A stretch of DNA of 7,926 bases from JBBRYB01 sp038238115. Its GTDB lineage: Bacteria; Actinomycetota; Actinomycetes; Propionibacteriales; Nocardioidaceae. Below are positions 1-6,200 of the stretch, one piece after another. A program made the translations under genes and the position numbers. The notes under the pieces are model-generated. The model did not search any database. It saw only the letters and a list, made by a program, of their open reading frames with translations, and had not been told where the DNA came from. Each line of letters starts with the position of its first letter. The stretch's first letter is position 1. Location: the NCBI GenBank assembly GCA_038238115.1, contig JBBRYB010000116.1, positions 1-7,926 on the forward strand, read 5' to 3'.

Positions 1-1
1 A

Positions 2-166
2 CTCGTGCCGAGTGTGCGTGGAGACCTGCTCGAACGGGCCGGGCTACCCGCTCAGGCGAGCGAGGCGTTCACCGAGGCGGCCACGCGCACCAGAAACGAG
101 AGCGAGCGTGCAGTCCTGCACCGTCGGGCCGTACTGAACCTGGCGCGCGTGTCGCAGTCGAGGTGA
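2..166 (+). CDS. C-terminal fragment of an ECF-type RNA polymerase sigma factor (DUF6596/ECF42-like)
   Basis: The reading frame is open from the left edge and ends in TGA at 164-166, leaving 54 residues; the start and the sigma-2 and sigma-4 regions lie outside the window. The visible part reads SVRGDLLERAG, then EAFTEAATRTRNESER, then a short basic helix (LHRRAVLNLARV). This helical, TPR-like ending (R-x-DLL-x-R-x-G, A-x-x-x-F/Y-x-x-A, N-x-x-ER-x-x-L) is typical of the C-terminal extension of DUF6596-containing sigma factors, which direct RNA polymerase to specific promoters and often sit beside YCII/DGPF genes. None is visible here, so any partner would lie to the left. The family call rests on pattern recognition of a short tail; another helical-repeat protein is possible but less likely. 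Confidence 0.75.
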   Translation, partial: LVPSVRGDLLERAGLPAQASEAFTEAATRTRNESERAVLHRRAVLNLARVSQSR

Positions 167-221
167 TCGCCCAAGACGGTGTGAGCTTCGGACAGCCAGC
201 GGGTCCTAACCTCCGCTCAAC

Positions 222-239
222 GACCCGGCCCATCGGGTC
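222..239 (+). terminator. weak dyad downstream of the sigma factor gene
   Basis: GACCCG (222-227) and CGGGTC (234-239) form a perfect 6-bp inverted repeat with a 6-base loop, 55 bases after the sigma factor stop. Another CGGGTC at 200-205 could pair with the same left arm, so two mutually exclusive hairpins are possible. There is no T-tract. It could help end the sigma factor transcript, but the stem is short and GC-rich DNA makes such dyads often. Confidence 0.2.
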
Positions 240-319
240 ACACCCGGGCACCGCGAGGGCGCTACCAGGCGGCTGACACACCGCGTCGACCCGCACGGTA
301 GCGGCTGCCAGACGCAGCC

Positions 320-469
320 ATGCGCGCAATCCCTTGCATTTACTGTGGCGACCCGGTTGGCCGGGCGGGGCGGGTCAAGTGCCTCAGGGACGTTTGCAAC
401 CTTCGGCATCAGGCGGCACGCATTCAACAGGCTCGTGGCCGCTTTGATGGTTCGGATTCACGTGCATGA
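320..469 (+). CDS. small Cys4 zinc-finger-like protein, 49 aa (candidate)
   Basis: A short ORF runs from ATG 320 to TGA 467-469. It encodes CIYCG near the N-terminus, then a basic linker, KC at residues 20-21 and C26 followed by an Arg/Gln-rich helix (NLRHQAARIQQARGR). The Cys spacing is C-x2-C-x11-C-x4-C (residues 6, 9, 21, 26), close to the treble-clef or zinc-ribbon knuckles of many small actinobacterial proteins whose second pair is followed by an R-x-R-rich helix. An in-frame TAG at 299-301 makes ATG 320 the only ATG start. I see no convincing ribosome binding site, which is the main doubt. It stands alone between the sigma factor and the cupin gene. It could be a remnant of a longer zinc-binding protein or a chance ORF. 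Confidence 0.4.
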   Translation: MRAIPCIYCGDPVGRAGRVKCLRDVCNLRHQAARIQQARGRFDGSDSRA

Positions 470-477
470 CTCGCCGT

Positions 478-500
478 TGACCCGCCGAGAACTCGGGTCA
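478..500. promoter_or_regulatory. 7-bp inverted repeat TGACCCG-N9-CGGGTCA
   Basis: TGACCCG (478-484) and CGGGTCA (494-500) are perfect inverted repeats separated by 9 bases, just after the small zinc-finger ORF. The same GACCCG/CGGGTC half-sites recur at 222-239 with a shorter spacer. It may be an operator for the downstream cupin gene or a weak transcript-end hairpin for the small ORF. I could not match a clear -35/-10 pair beside it. Confidence 0.25.
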
Positions 501-525
501 CGTTGAGGTTCTCGCTCACGGTTTC

Positions 526-545
526 TCTCACAGACTTCTGTGAGA
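526..545. promoter_or_regulatory. 8-bp inverted repeat in the cupin upstream region
   Basis: TCTCACAG (526-533) and CTGTGAGA (538-545) are a perfect dyad with a 4-base spacer ACTT, about 150 bases before the cupin start. The 20-bp near-palindrome with TGTGAGA-type half-sites resembles binding sites of dimeric helix-turn-helix regulators. A second small palindrome with AGAGA/TCTCT arms follows at 567-577. There is no T-run, so an operator or leader hairpin seems likelier than a terminator. No regulator is identified. Confidence 0.35.
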
Positions 546-680
546 CCGAGCCGGAGGTGCCGAGACAGAGAATCTCTCGAACAGGCCATCCATCGCCAAC
601 GCAACAGAGCCTCTGGGCTTGCCCCGGCGCTCTATTGCGTGGAGAGTCAAAAGCAGAGGACCACACTCCGTGCGCGCCTC

Positions 681-688
681 GAAAGGAG
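681..688 (+). promoter_or_regulatory. ribosome binding site of the cupin gene
   Basis: GAAAGGAG ends 6 bases before ATG 695, a near-ideal Shine-Dalgarno. It decides the start in favour of 695 over an in-frame ATG at 503 that would put a non-hydrophobic leader in front of the signal peptide. Confidence 0.8.
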
Positions 689-694
689 TACGAG

Positions 695-1174
695 ATGAAG
701 CTCAACCGCATGTATGTCGTTGCCGCGACCCTTGGGCTTGTCGGCGTCGGAGCGCTCGCTCCCATGGCGTTTGGATCGCCTCCGTCCGGCCTCACACCGA
801 AGACTCTTGTCCTTGCGAACTTTGACCACACCCTCCACCTGAATAGCGACAGGATCAAGTTCCAGACAAAGGATCCAACCGACGTCATGGTTCAGAAGAT
901 CGTCATAGATCCGGGCGGCTCCAGTGGCTGGCATCACCACCCCGGCATCGTGATCGTAGCCGTGAAATCAGGGTCGGTGACCTTCACGGATTCACACTGC
1001 AACCAGTCGACGTACGGGCCAGGCCTTCCGAACGGTGCCGTGTTGACCGAGGCCGGCGACGCGACGGGGCAGGTCACGAGTGCTGGGGGAGCGACGGTCT
1101 ACACGACGTTCGTTGCCCCGAGCGCGGACCCGCCAGTCTTCCGGATCGAGGACGACCCGCCCCCGTGCGCGTGA
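695..1174 (+). CDS. secreted cupin-domain protein, 159 aa
   Basis: The protein starts with a short basic n-region (MKLNR), a hydrophobic stretch at about residues 7-26 and a plausible signal peptidase I site near AFG-SP (27/28), so it is probably exported. The mature part is a single cupin barrel. Cupin motif 1 is seen around residues 74-97: GGSSGWHHHPG, then VKSGSVTF. H80 and H82 fit the metal-binding His pair, but the usual Glu a few residues later is replaced by hydrophobic residues (IVIV), and no clear motif-2 His is present, so metal binding or enzymatic activity may be weak or altered. C102 and the penultimate C158 could form a disulfide outside the cell. Small exported cupins of this type are common in actinobacteria and mostly uncharacterised. 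It appears monocistronic, with a hairpin after it. The cupin call is firm; the substrate is unknown. Confidence 0.85.
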   Translation: MKLNRMYVVAATLGLVGVGALAPMAFGSPPSGLTPKTLVLANFDHTLHLNSDRIKFQTKDPTDVMVQKIVIDPGGSSGWHHHPGIVIVAVKSGSVTFTDSHCNQSTYGPGLPNGAVLTEAGDATGQVTSAGGATVYTTFVAPSADPPVFRIEDDPPPCA

Positions 1175-1248
1175 TCACGCGCGAATGAGGGGCCGGAGCG
1201 GCTCGACCGCCAGGTCATCGAATCGCTCGCCGGCGACCTCATGCGGCG

Positions 1249-1287
1249 AATTCAGCAGAAGATCGGGACACGATCTTCTGCTGGATT
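1249..1287 (+). terminator. strong hairpin after the cupin gene, probable terminator
   Basis: CAGCAGAAGATCG (1253-1265) is followed by the 5-base loop GGACA and its perfect complement CGATCTTCTGCTG (1271-1283). In RNA the stem extends outward by one G-U pair and three A-U pairs to about 17 bp. It lies 75 bases after the cupin stop, where convergent transcription from the RCC1-repeat gene would also arrive. There is no long U-tract, as is common for actinobacterial terminators. A 13-bp perfect arm is well above chance. It could also act bidirectionally or be a small-RNA hairpin. Confidence 0.6.
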
Positions 1288-1566
1288 AACCTTCGTGACC
1301 GGGCACTCGAACGCCGACCTTGGCGCCGATGAGCAATCTAGAGGCGGCACGCGTCCAGGGTCGTGGCCACATTGTTATGAGTTGGAGGTCCCCCACCCCT
1401 CGTCGAACCTCCCGGTCTCGGAGAATGCGTCCTGGCCTGGGCCTTCGCCCGAAGTCACGTTGGCTGGCAGCCTCGACTGTTCTCGAGTCTTTCGGCCAGT
1501 CTCGGGCAGGTTCGGGCTCGACAGTGCTGACTTTCTGCTGACCCTCACGGATTTCCGACTCTGCGG

Positions 1567-1622
1567 CTGTCACTCAGTCCAGGTGGCCGTGACAGTCTGA
1601 GTTGGCCCGCCCAGTCCAGGTG
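1567..1622. repeat. 11-bp direct repeat beside a 7-bp dyad
   Basis: CAGTCCAGGTG occurs at 1575-1585 and again at 1612-1622, 37 bases apart. The first copy lies in the loop of a dyad, CTGTCAC (1567-1573) with GTGACAG (1589-1595). The function is unknown, and a chance origin cannot be ruled out. Confidence 0.35.
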
Positions 1623-1745
1623 ATACTAGCCTGATCGGGGCGGGCACCGATACGCAATCTGTACATCGGCCAATGCGCGTTCCCCGCTCGGAATATGCTC
1701 GCCAGCCGCCTTCATCTTTACGGTGGATGACAGCCATGGGCCGGT

Positions 1746-1783
1746 CGCCGGCGGAGTAACCTCCCGAGATGGTTACGCCGGCG
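1746..1783 (-). terminator. bulged hairpin downstream of the RCC1-repeat gene, possible terminator
   Basis: CGCCGGC (1746-1752) pairs with GCCGGCG (1777-1783). After a 3-base bulge, GTAAC (1756-1760) pairs with GTTAC (1772-1776), leaving an 11-base loop. The structure begins about 40 bases beyond the TAG stop of the minus-strand gene, the right place for its transcript end. It has no U-tract, so the call is tentative. Confidence 0.35.
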
Positions 1784-1825
1784 CCGCGAGCGGCAACCTC
1801 CGTGTGCCGGCCCTTGGGTCGCCGT

Positions 1826-3085
1826 CTAGACCCGCCGGGGCACCAAGCGGTCCCTTTGGTCACCGAGCCCGAGCTGGCCATGGTGGTTGTCTCCCCAGCA
1901 CCACAGGGTGTGGTCGGTGCGGATGCCGCAAGTGTGCCTGGCGCCCGCGCTGAAGCGTGCCCAGCTGTGGCCGGTGCCGACCTGGGTCGGGGTGGTCCGG
2001 CCGGTCTTGTCGCCGAGCCCCAGTTGGCCATACGTGTTGTCTCCCCAGCACCAGAGAGTGTGGTCGGTGCGGGTTCCGCAGGTCTGACGGTGGCCGGCGC
2101 TGAGGTGGGCCCAGACGGTGCGGCTACCGACCTGGGTGGGGGTGGTCCGGACCGTGGTGTCGCCGAGCCCGAGCTGGCCCTGGCCGTTGTATCCCCAGCA
2201 CCACAGGGTGTGGTCGGTGCGGGTTCCGCAGGTGTGGTAGCCGTTGTCGGCGCTGACGCGCGCCCAGTCGGTGCCGGTGCCAACCCGGGTCGGGGTGGTC
2301 CGGTTTGTGGTGTCGCCGAGCCCGAGCTGACCGGAGCCGTTGTATCCCCAGCACCACAGGGTGTGGTCGGTGCGGGTGGCACAGGTGTGGGAGTCACCGG
2401 CTCTGACGCGCGCCCAATCGGTCCCGGTGCCGACCTGGGTGGGGACGGTTCTGGGCTCTGTATCGCCGAGTCCGAGTTGGCCGGCTCCGTTGCTTCCCCA
2501 GCACCACAGGGTGTGGTCGGTGCGAGTTCCGCAGGTGTGAGCGTAGCCGGCGGCGCTCACGTGGGCCCAGTCGGTGCCCGTGCCGACCCGGGTGGGGGTC
2601 TTCCGCTTCATGATGTCGCCGAGCCCGAGCTGACCGCCGCGGTTGCGCCCCCAGCACCACAGGCTTCCGTCGATGCGGGTCGCACAGGTGTGCTCGTAGC
2701 CGGCTCTGACGGAAGCCCAGTTGGTGTGTCCGCCGACCTGGGTGGGCGTGAAGCGCTTCGCGGTGTCGCCGAGCCCGAGCTGGCCGTACGAATTCCTTCC
2801 CCAACACCACAACGTGTGGTCTATGCGGATGCCACACGTGTGATAGCCGCCCCCGCTGACCGCCGCCCACACTGGCCAGGTTGGCCAGGTTGGCCAGGTC
2901 GACAGGCCAGTTGCCTGTCCGGTGCTGGCTGTCGCGGCACCGGACAGCCCGACCAGGGATCCGACCGCGACGGTCAAACAGGTGGTCATGGTGATGACCA
3001 GGCCAGCCGGCCCGGGCGCCGTCGCTGAGCGTAGCCGCGATCGGTCCCTCCGCCGGAGGTCTGGGAAGAGGGTTGATCGTTTCAT
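1826..3085 (-). CDS. exported seven-blade RCC1-repeat beta-propeller protein, 419 aa
   Basis: ATG at 3085-3083 has a good ribosome binding site, GAAGGGAG, 5 bases upstream. An earlier in-frame ATG at 3208 would run through the divergent promoter region and has no such site. The N-terminus has a long Arg-rich n-region, a hydrophobic stretch (GLVITMTTCLTVAVGSLVGL) and an AxA-type site (ATA-S), so export is expected. After a short T-W-P triplet repeat come seven RCC1-type repeats of 50-51 residues with the pattern W-x-x-(V/L/F)-(S/R)-A-G, HTC(G/A), R-x-D-x-(T/S)LWCWG-x-N, GQLGLGD and P-T-(Q/R)-VG. Seven is the number for one closed propeller. Each repeat has two Cys (HTC and LWCWG, 10 residues apart), 14 in all, suggesting disulfides outside the cell. 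Bacterial exported RCC1 proteins usually act in binding; no catalytic motif is visible. The gene is divergent from the BTAD-nSTAND1-WD40 gene. Its partner or ligand is unknown. Confidence 0.9.
   Translation of the reverse strand: MKRSTLFPDLRRRDRSRLRSATAPGPAGLVITMTTCLTVAVGSLVGLSGAATASTGQATGLSTWPTWPTWPVWAAVSGGGYHTCGIRIDHTLWCWGRNSYGQLGLGDTAKRFTPTQVGGHTNWASVRAGYEHTCATRIDGSLWCWGRNRGGQLGLGDIMKRKTPTRVGTGTDWAHVSAAGYAHTCGTRTDHTLWCWGSNGAGQLGLGDTEPRTVPTQVGTGTDWARVRAGDSHTCATRTDHTLWCWGYNGSGQLGLGDTTNRTTPTRVGTGTDWARVSADNGYHTCGTRTDHTLWCWGYNGQGQLGLGDTTVRTTPTQVGSRTVWAHLSAGHRQTCGTRTDHTLWCWGDNTYGQLGLGDKTGRTTPTQVGTGHSWARFSAGARHTCGIRTDHTLWCWGDNHHGQLGLGDQRDRLVPRRV
1829..2870 (-). repeat. seven tandem ~150-bp repeats encoding the RCC1 blades
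   Basis: The block encoding WCWG recurs with plus-strand CCCC anchors at 1893, 2043, 2193, 2346, 2496, 2649 and 2799, giving periods of 150, 150, 153, 150, 153 and 150 bases. All steps are multiples of three and keep the frame. The cores encoding HTLWCWG and GQLGLGD are nearly identical at the DNA level, including many silent positions, while the segment between them (N-x-x-G) varies. This fits recent duplication or gene conversion. Confidence 0.85.
2873..2899 (-). repeat. three tandem 9-bp copies (TGGCCAGGT) encoding Thr-Trp-Pro
   Basis: TGGCCAGGT occurs three times head to tail at 2873-2881, 2882-2890 and 2891-2899. On the minus strand it encodes T-W-P repeated three times, in the linker between the signal peptide and the first propeller blade. 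It looks like a slippage-prone microrepeat, so copy number may vary between strains. Confidence 0.8.
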
Positions 3086-3090
3086 CGAAG

Positions 3091-3098
3091 CTCCCTTC
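3091..3098 (-). promoter_or_regulatory. ribosome binding site of the RCC1-repeat gene
   Basis: On the minus strand GAAGGGAG is followed by 5 bases and ATG at 3085. This fixes the start and excludes the longer frame beginning at 3208. Confidence 0.75.
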
Positions 3099-3104
3099 GC
3101 GTCA

Positions 3105-3126
3105 GGCGAGGCGGAGTAGCCTCGCC
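3105..3126. promoter_or_regulatory. 8-bp inverted repeat upstream of the RCC1-repeat gene
   Basis: GGCGAGGC (3105-3112) and GCCTCGCC (3119-3126) are perfect inverted repeats with a 6-base spacer. They lie about 20 bases before the minus-strand start, just upstream of its ribosome binding site. This could be an operator near the promoter of the RCC1-repeat gene or, if transcribed, a leader hairpin. I could not place a convincing minus-strand -10/-35 pair around it. Confidence 0.4.
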
Positions 3127-3172
3127 CGTGACACCCGTTGTCGCACGACCCGGTGCTCCTGGGGTGTCCGGG

Positions 3173-3203
3173 CGGTAACCCCGTCCGGTAACTCTGTGGT
3201 AAC
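3173..3203 (+). promoter_or_regulatory. three (C/T)GGTAAC direct repeats, candidate SARP-type operator
   Basis: CGGTAAC at 3173-3179, CGGTAAC at 3186-3192 and TGGTAAC at 3197-3203 are direct repeats at 13- and 11-base steps, each followed by a C/T-rich triplet. They lie just upstream of the -35 proposed for the large regulator gene, within the 161-bp divergent region. SARP/AfsR-type proteins, which share the winged helix plus BTAD seen in that gene, are known to bind direct heptamer repeats spaced at about one helical turn (11 bp) near the -35. Autoregulation, and control of the divergent RCC1-repeat gene, is therefore a reasonable inference but unproven. Confidence 0.5.
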
Positions 3204-3210
3204 TCCACGG

Positions 3211-3247
3211 TTGACGGATTCAGGTGACCTGACGACAGTTCACGGCG
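3211..3247 (+). promoter_or_regulatory. candidate promoter giving a leaderless transcript for the large regulator
   Basis: TTGACG (3211-3216) and GACAGT (3234-3239) are separated by exactly 17 bases and match a sigma-70/HrdB-like -35 and a tolerable -10 (A at position 2, T at 6). The expected transcription start is 3246-3247, exactly at the GTG start codon. This explains why no ribosome binding site precedes GTG 3247: the mRNA would be leaderless, which is common in actinobacteria. Confidence 0.5.
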
Positions 3248-6200
3248 TGGACATCCGTGTGTTGGGCCCGCTCACTCTTAGCGGCGCGGTCGCTTTCGGG
3301 CGACGCGACCGGGCCGTGCTGACCGCCTTGGCGATGTGCGTCGGGCGGTCGGTCAGCGCTGACAGACTTGCTGACGCGGTCTGGGGTGCTAACCCGCCAT
3401 CTACCTCACCCAAGGCGCTGCAAGGTTGCGTCGTGCGGCTGCGAAAGGCCTTGGGCGCGACCGCGATCGAGACCTCCGCACAGGGCTACCGGCTGGCAGT
3501 GCCCGCAGACGAGGTCGACTCCCAGCGCTTCGAGCGGATGGTGTCGCGCAGCCGAGAGCTCTTGGCGCTGGGTGAGCTTGAGCGTGCCGGCCACCTGCTG
3601 ACGCAAGCACTGGAGCTGTGGCGGGGCCGGGCCTTCGAGGACGTGGAGTGGTGGGATGTTGCCGTCATCGAGTCCGCCAGGTTGGATGAGCTGCGGCTTG
3701 AAGCCGAGGAGCTGCGCGTTGACACCTTCCTGCGCACGGGACGGCACCCTGACGTGCTCGCCGCGGCAGAAAGCATGGTGAAGGCGGCCCCGCTGCGTGA
3801 GCGACGCTGGACTCTCCTCGCATTGGCGCAGTACCAGTCTGGCCGCCAGGTAGAGGCTCTGCGCACGATCCGCCGGCTCAAGTCGTTGCTCGCGGACAAG
3901 CTGGGCCTCGACCCGGGCCCCCACCTGTCATCGCTCGAGGAGGCGATCCTGCGGCAGGACGACTCGCTGCTCGCCCACGTCACGAGGCCGACGAGCTCGA
4001 CGTGTCCGTATCGAGGTTTGATGCCGTACGACGTTGAAGACTCCGAGTCCTTTTTCGGCCGGGACAACGACGTGTATACGTGCCTGGAACTGCTCAAGAC
4101 CCGCAATGCGTTGTCGGTGGTCGGCCCATCAGGGAGTGGTAAGTCATCGCTGGTGCGGGCCGGGGTCGCCGCGTCGTTGCGCAGAGACGGTCACCTGGTT
4201 GTCGTCATCACACCCGGCGAACATCCGATGCAGTCACTCGAAGCCGCGTCCGACCCAAGATCCCGGTCGGTGCTCCTGGTCGACCAGTGCGAGGAGGCTT
4301 TCTCGCTGTGCACCGACGAGGCCGAGAGGAATGCCTTCTTCGCTGCCCTGGTCCGGCGGGCTGAGCATGAGCCCTTGGTTCTGGCGATGCGAGGGGACCG
4401 GCTGACCGAGGTCTCGGCCTATCCCGGATTCGCGAGACTGCTCGAGCGCAGCGTGCACCTCCTGGGGGCAATGAGTGAGCAAGGCCTCAGAGAGGCCATC
4501 CAGGCGCCGGCACGCCAAGCGGGTCTGTTGATCGAGGCCGGCCTCGTCGACTTGCTGCTGGGTGAGGTGGAGAGCAAACCGGGGGCACTGCCGATGCTCT
4601 CGCATGCTCTCCTGGAGACGTGGAAGCGCCGCGAAGGCAACACCCTGACCGTTGCCGGTTACACCGCCAGTGGTGGCATCCGGGGCGCGGTCGCGCAGTC
4701 CGCGGAGGAGGTCTACACGAGCATCGATTCCGGACAGCGCCTCATGCTTCGGGATCTGGTGCTGCGACTGGTGACCGCCGGCGCCGAGGGCGAGCCGGTC
4801 CGCAGCCGAGTGCCCCGACGTCTACTTTCCGCGGATCCAGATCACGAGCACCTGATAGACCTACTCGTCTCATCCCGCCTCGTGACCAGCGACGCCGGCA
4901 TCGTCGAGATCGCGCATGAGGCGCTGGCCCGAGCCTGGCCGCGGTTGAGTGCCTGGCTGGACGATGACGTCGAAGGGCAACGCATCCTGCACCATCTGAC
5001 CGGGGCCGCCGACGCCTGGAACTCCATGGGTCGCCCGAGAAGCGAGCTGTACCGGGGAGTCCGGGCGAGCCATGCGATGCGATGGAGGGCCGAGCACGCC
5101 ACCAGGCTGACCGAGACCGAGGTCGCCTTCCTCGAGGCCACCGAGAAGAGTGAGCAGTCCGAACAACGTGCGGCCGCGGAACGAGCGAGCGCCCAGGCGC
5201 GCCTGATCCACCGGCTGCGCTGGGTGCTCGCCTGCGCCATCATCCTGCTCGTCGCGGCGCTCGGCGCCGGCGGCCTCGCCCTTCAGCAGAAGGGCGTGGC
5301 GCAAGCGAACGCCGCAGCGGCGCAGGCGGCGCAGACAACCGCTGAAGCCCGCCGGGTTGGCGCACTGGCCTTGGCCACGGACGACATCGACTTGTCCATG
5401 CTCTTGGCCGTGGCGGGGGTGCGCCTCGACGACTCACCCGAGACACGAAGCAGTCTGCTCGCCGCGCTGGGGCAACATCCCGAGCTGATCAAGTCCACTC
5501 AGACCGTGGGGTCACGCGTCAGCTCGTTCGACGTGAGCCCCGACGGCCGCACCGTCGTGACGTACGACTCTGCGAACCACGTGAGACTTCACGCCATCCG
5601 CACCGGGGTGCTGCTGACGGAGTTCCAAGCCGGCGCGGAGGCGCAACTCGCTACTGAGGCTCAGCGTGTTCGATTCAGTCCGGACGGACAGACACTTGCG
5701 GTCGTGATGGCGGCACCCAGTACGCACCCGGTCACGCTGCTCGACGCCGACACCCTCGAGAAGCTTGCCGTGCAACCGGACGGACCTCGGCAGTGGCGGT
5801 GGCAGGTCTTCGACCTCGTCTACAGCACCGATGGACATCGATTGGCCGCCTCCATGTCGCGAGTCCAAGGTAGCGGGAACACCACCAGGGCGACCTCCGC
5901 GTGGGCTTTCGTCTGGGATCTCGAGGCCCTCGAAAGACCACCGGCCGGGATCCGGCTGCCGCACAGCGGTGCTGGCGTCGCGCTGAGCCCGGACGGGACC
6001 CGCCTCTACACCACGTTGCCCCTGACGATCCACGAACTCGCCTCCGGCACGTCCATGCCGGTACCTCATTCCGCGCCGGTTGAACGGATAGCGATGACTC
6101 CGGACGGGAGACTGCTCGTGGCCGCTGGCGGAGGTGGTCTGCTGGTGATGGACGGGGCGAGCGGTGAGCTCCGAAGGCGGCTTCAAGGCAATGGTGACTT

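Larger units (their letters stand above)
1175..1825. other. non-coding stretch between the cupin and RCC1-repeat genes
   Basis: The two flanking genes converge on this 651-base stretch, and I see no gene here I can support. Frames of 95 and 119 codons exist (1286-1573 minus, 1241-1600 plus), but their translations show no recognisable motif and neither has a convincing ribosome binding site. The stretch holds a strong hairpin at 1249-1287, a small dyad and an 11-bp direct repeat near 1567-1622, and a bulged hairpin at 1746-1783. It could contain a decayed gene. Confidence 0.5.

Noticed and set aside
424..888. Minus-strand frame of 154 codons overlapping the cupin start
   Set aside because: It has no motif or ribosome binding site and conflicts with the well-supported cupin gene.
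1400..1440. tRNA-like GGTTCGAC segment on the minus strand
   Set aside because: The flanking bases do not form a T-stem and no acceptor or anticodon stem could be built.
1570..2397. Minus-strand frame of 275 codons, Pro/Thr/Ala rich
   Set aside because: It is an alternate frame of the RCC1 repeats with low-complexity sequence and no family resemblance. I also checked it as a frameshifted extension of the RCC1 gene, but the sequence past the stop shows no further RCC1 blade.
1829..2870. CRISPR array
   Set aside because: The repeats are 150 bases long, coding, contiguous and in frame, without unique spacers.
1769..3028. Long plus-strand open frame opposite the RCC1-repeat gene
   Set aside because: It is the antisense shadow of in-frame GC-rich repeats: low-complexity Ala/Gly/Val/Pro, no start signal, and its periodicity follows the RCC1 repeats on the other strand.
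3086..3208. 41-residue N-terminal extension of the RCC1-repeat protein from ATG 3208
   Set aside because: It would precede the signal peptide with a polar stretch and lacks a ribosome binding site; ATG 3085 has a good one.
3073..3246. 58-residue N-terminal extension of the large regulator from ATG 3073
   Set aside because: The residues are Arg/Ser-rich and unlike the family N-terminus, would overlap the start of the divergent gene, and cover the promoter and repeats.
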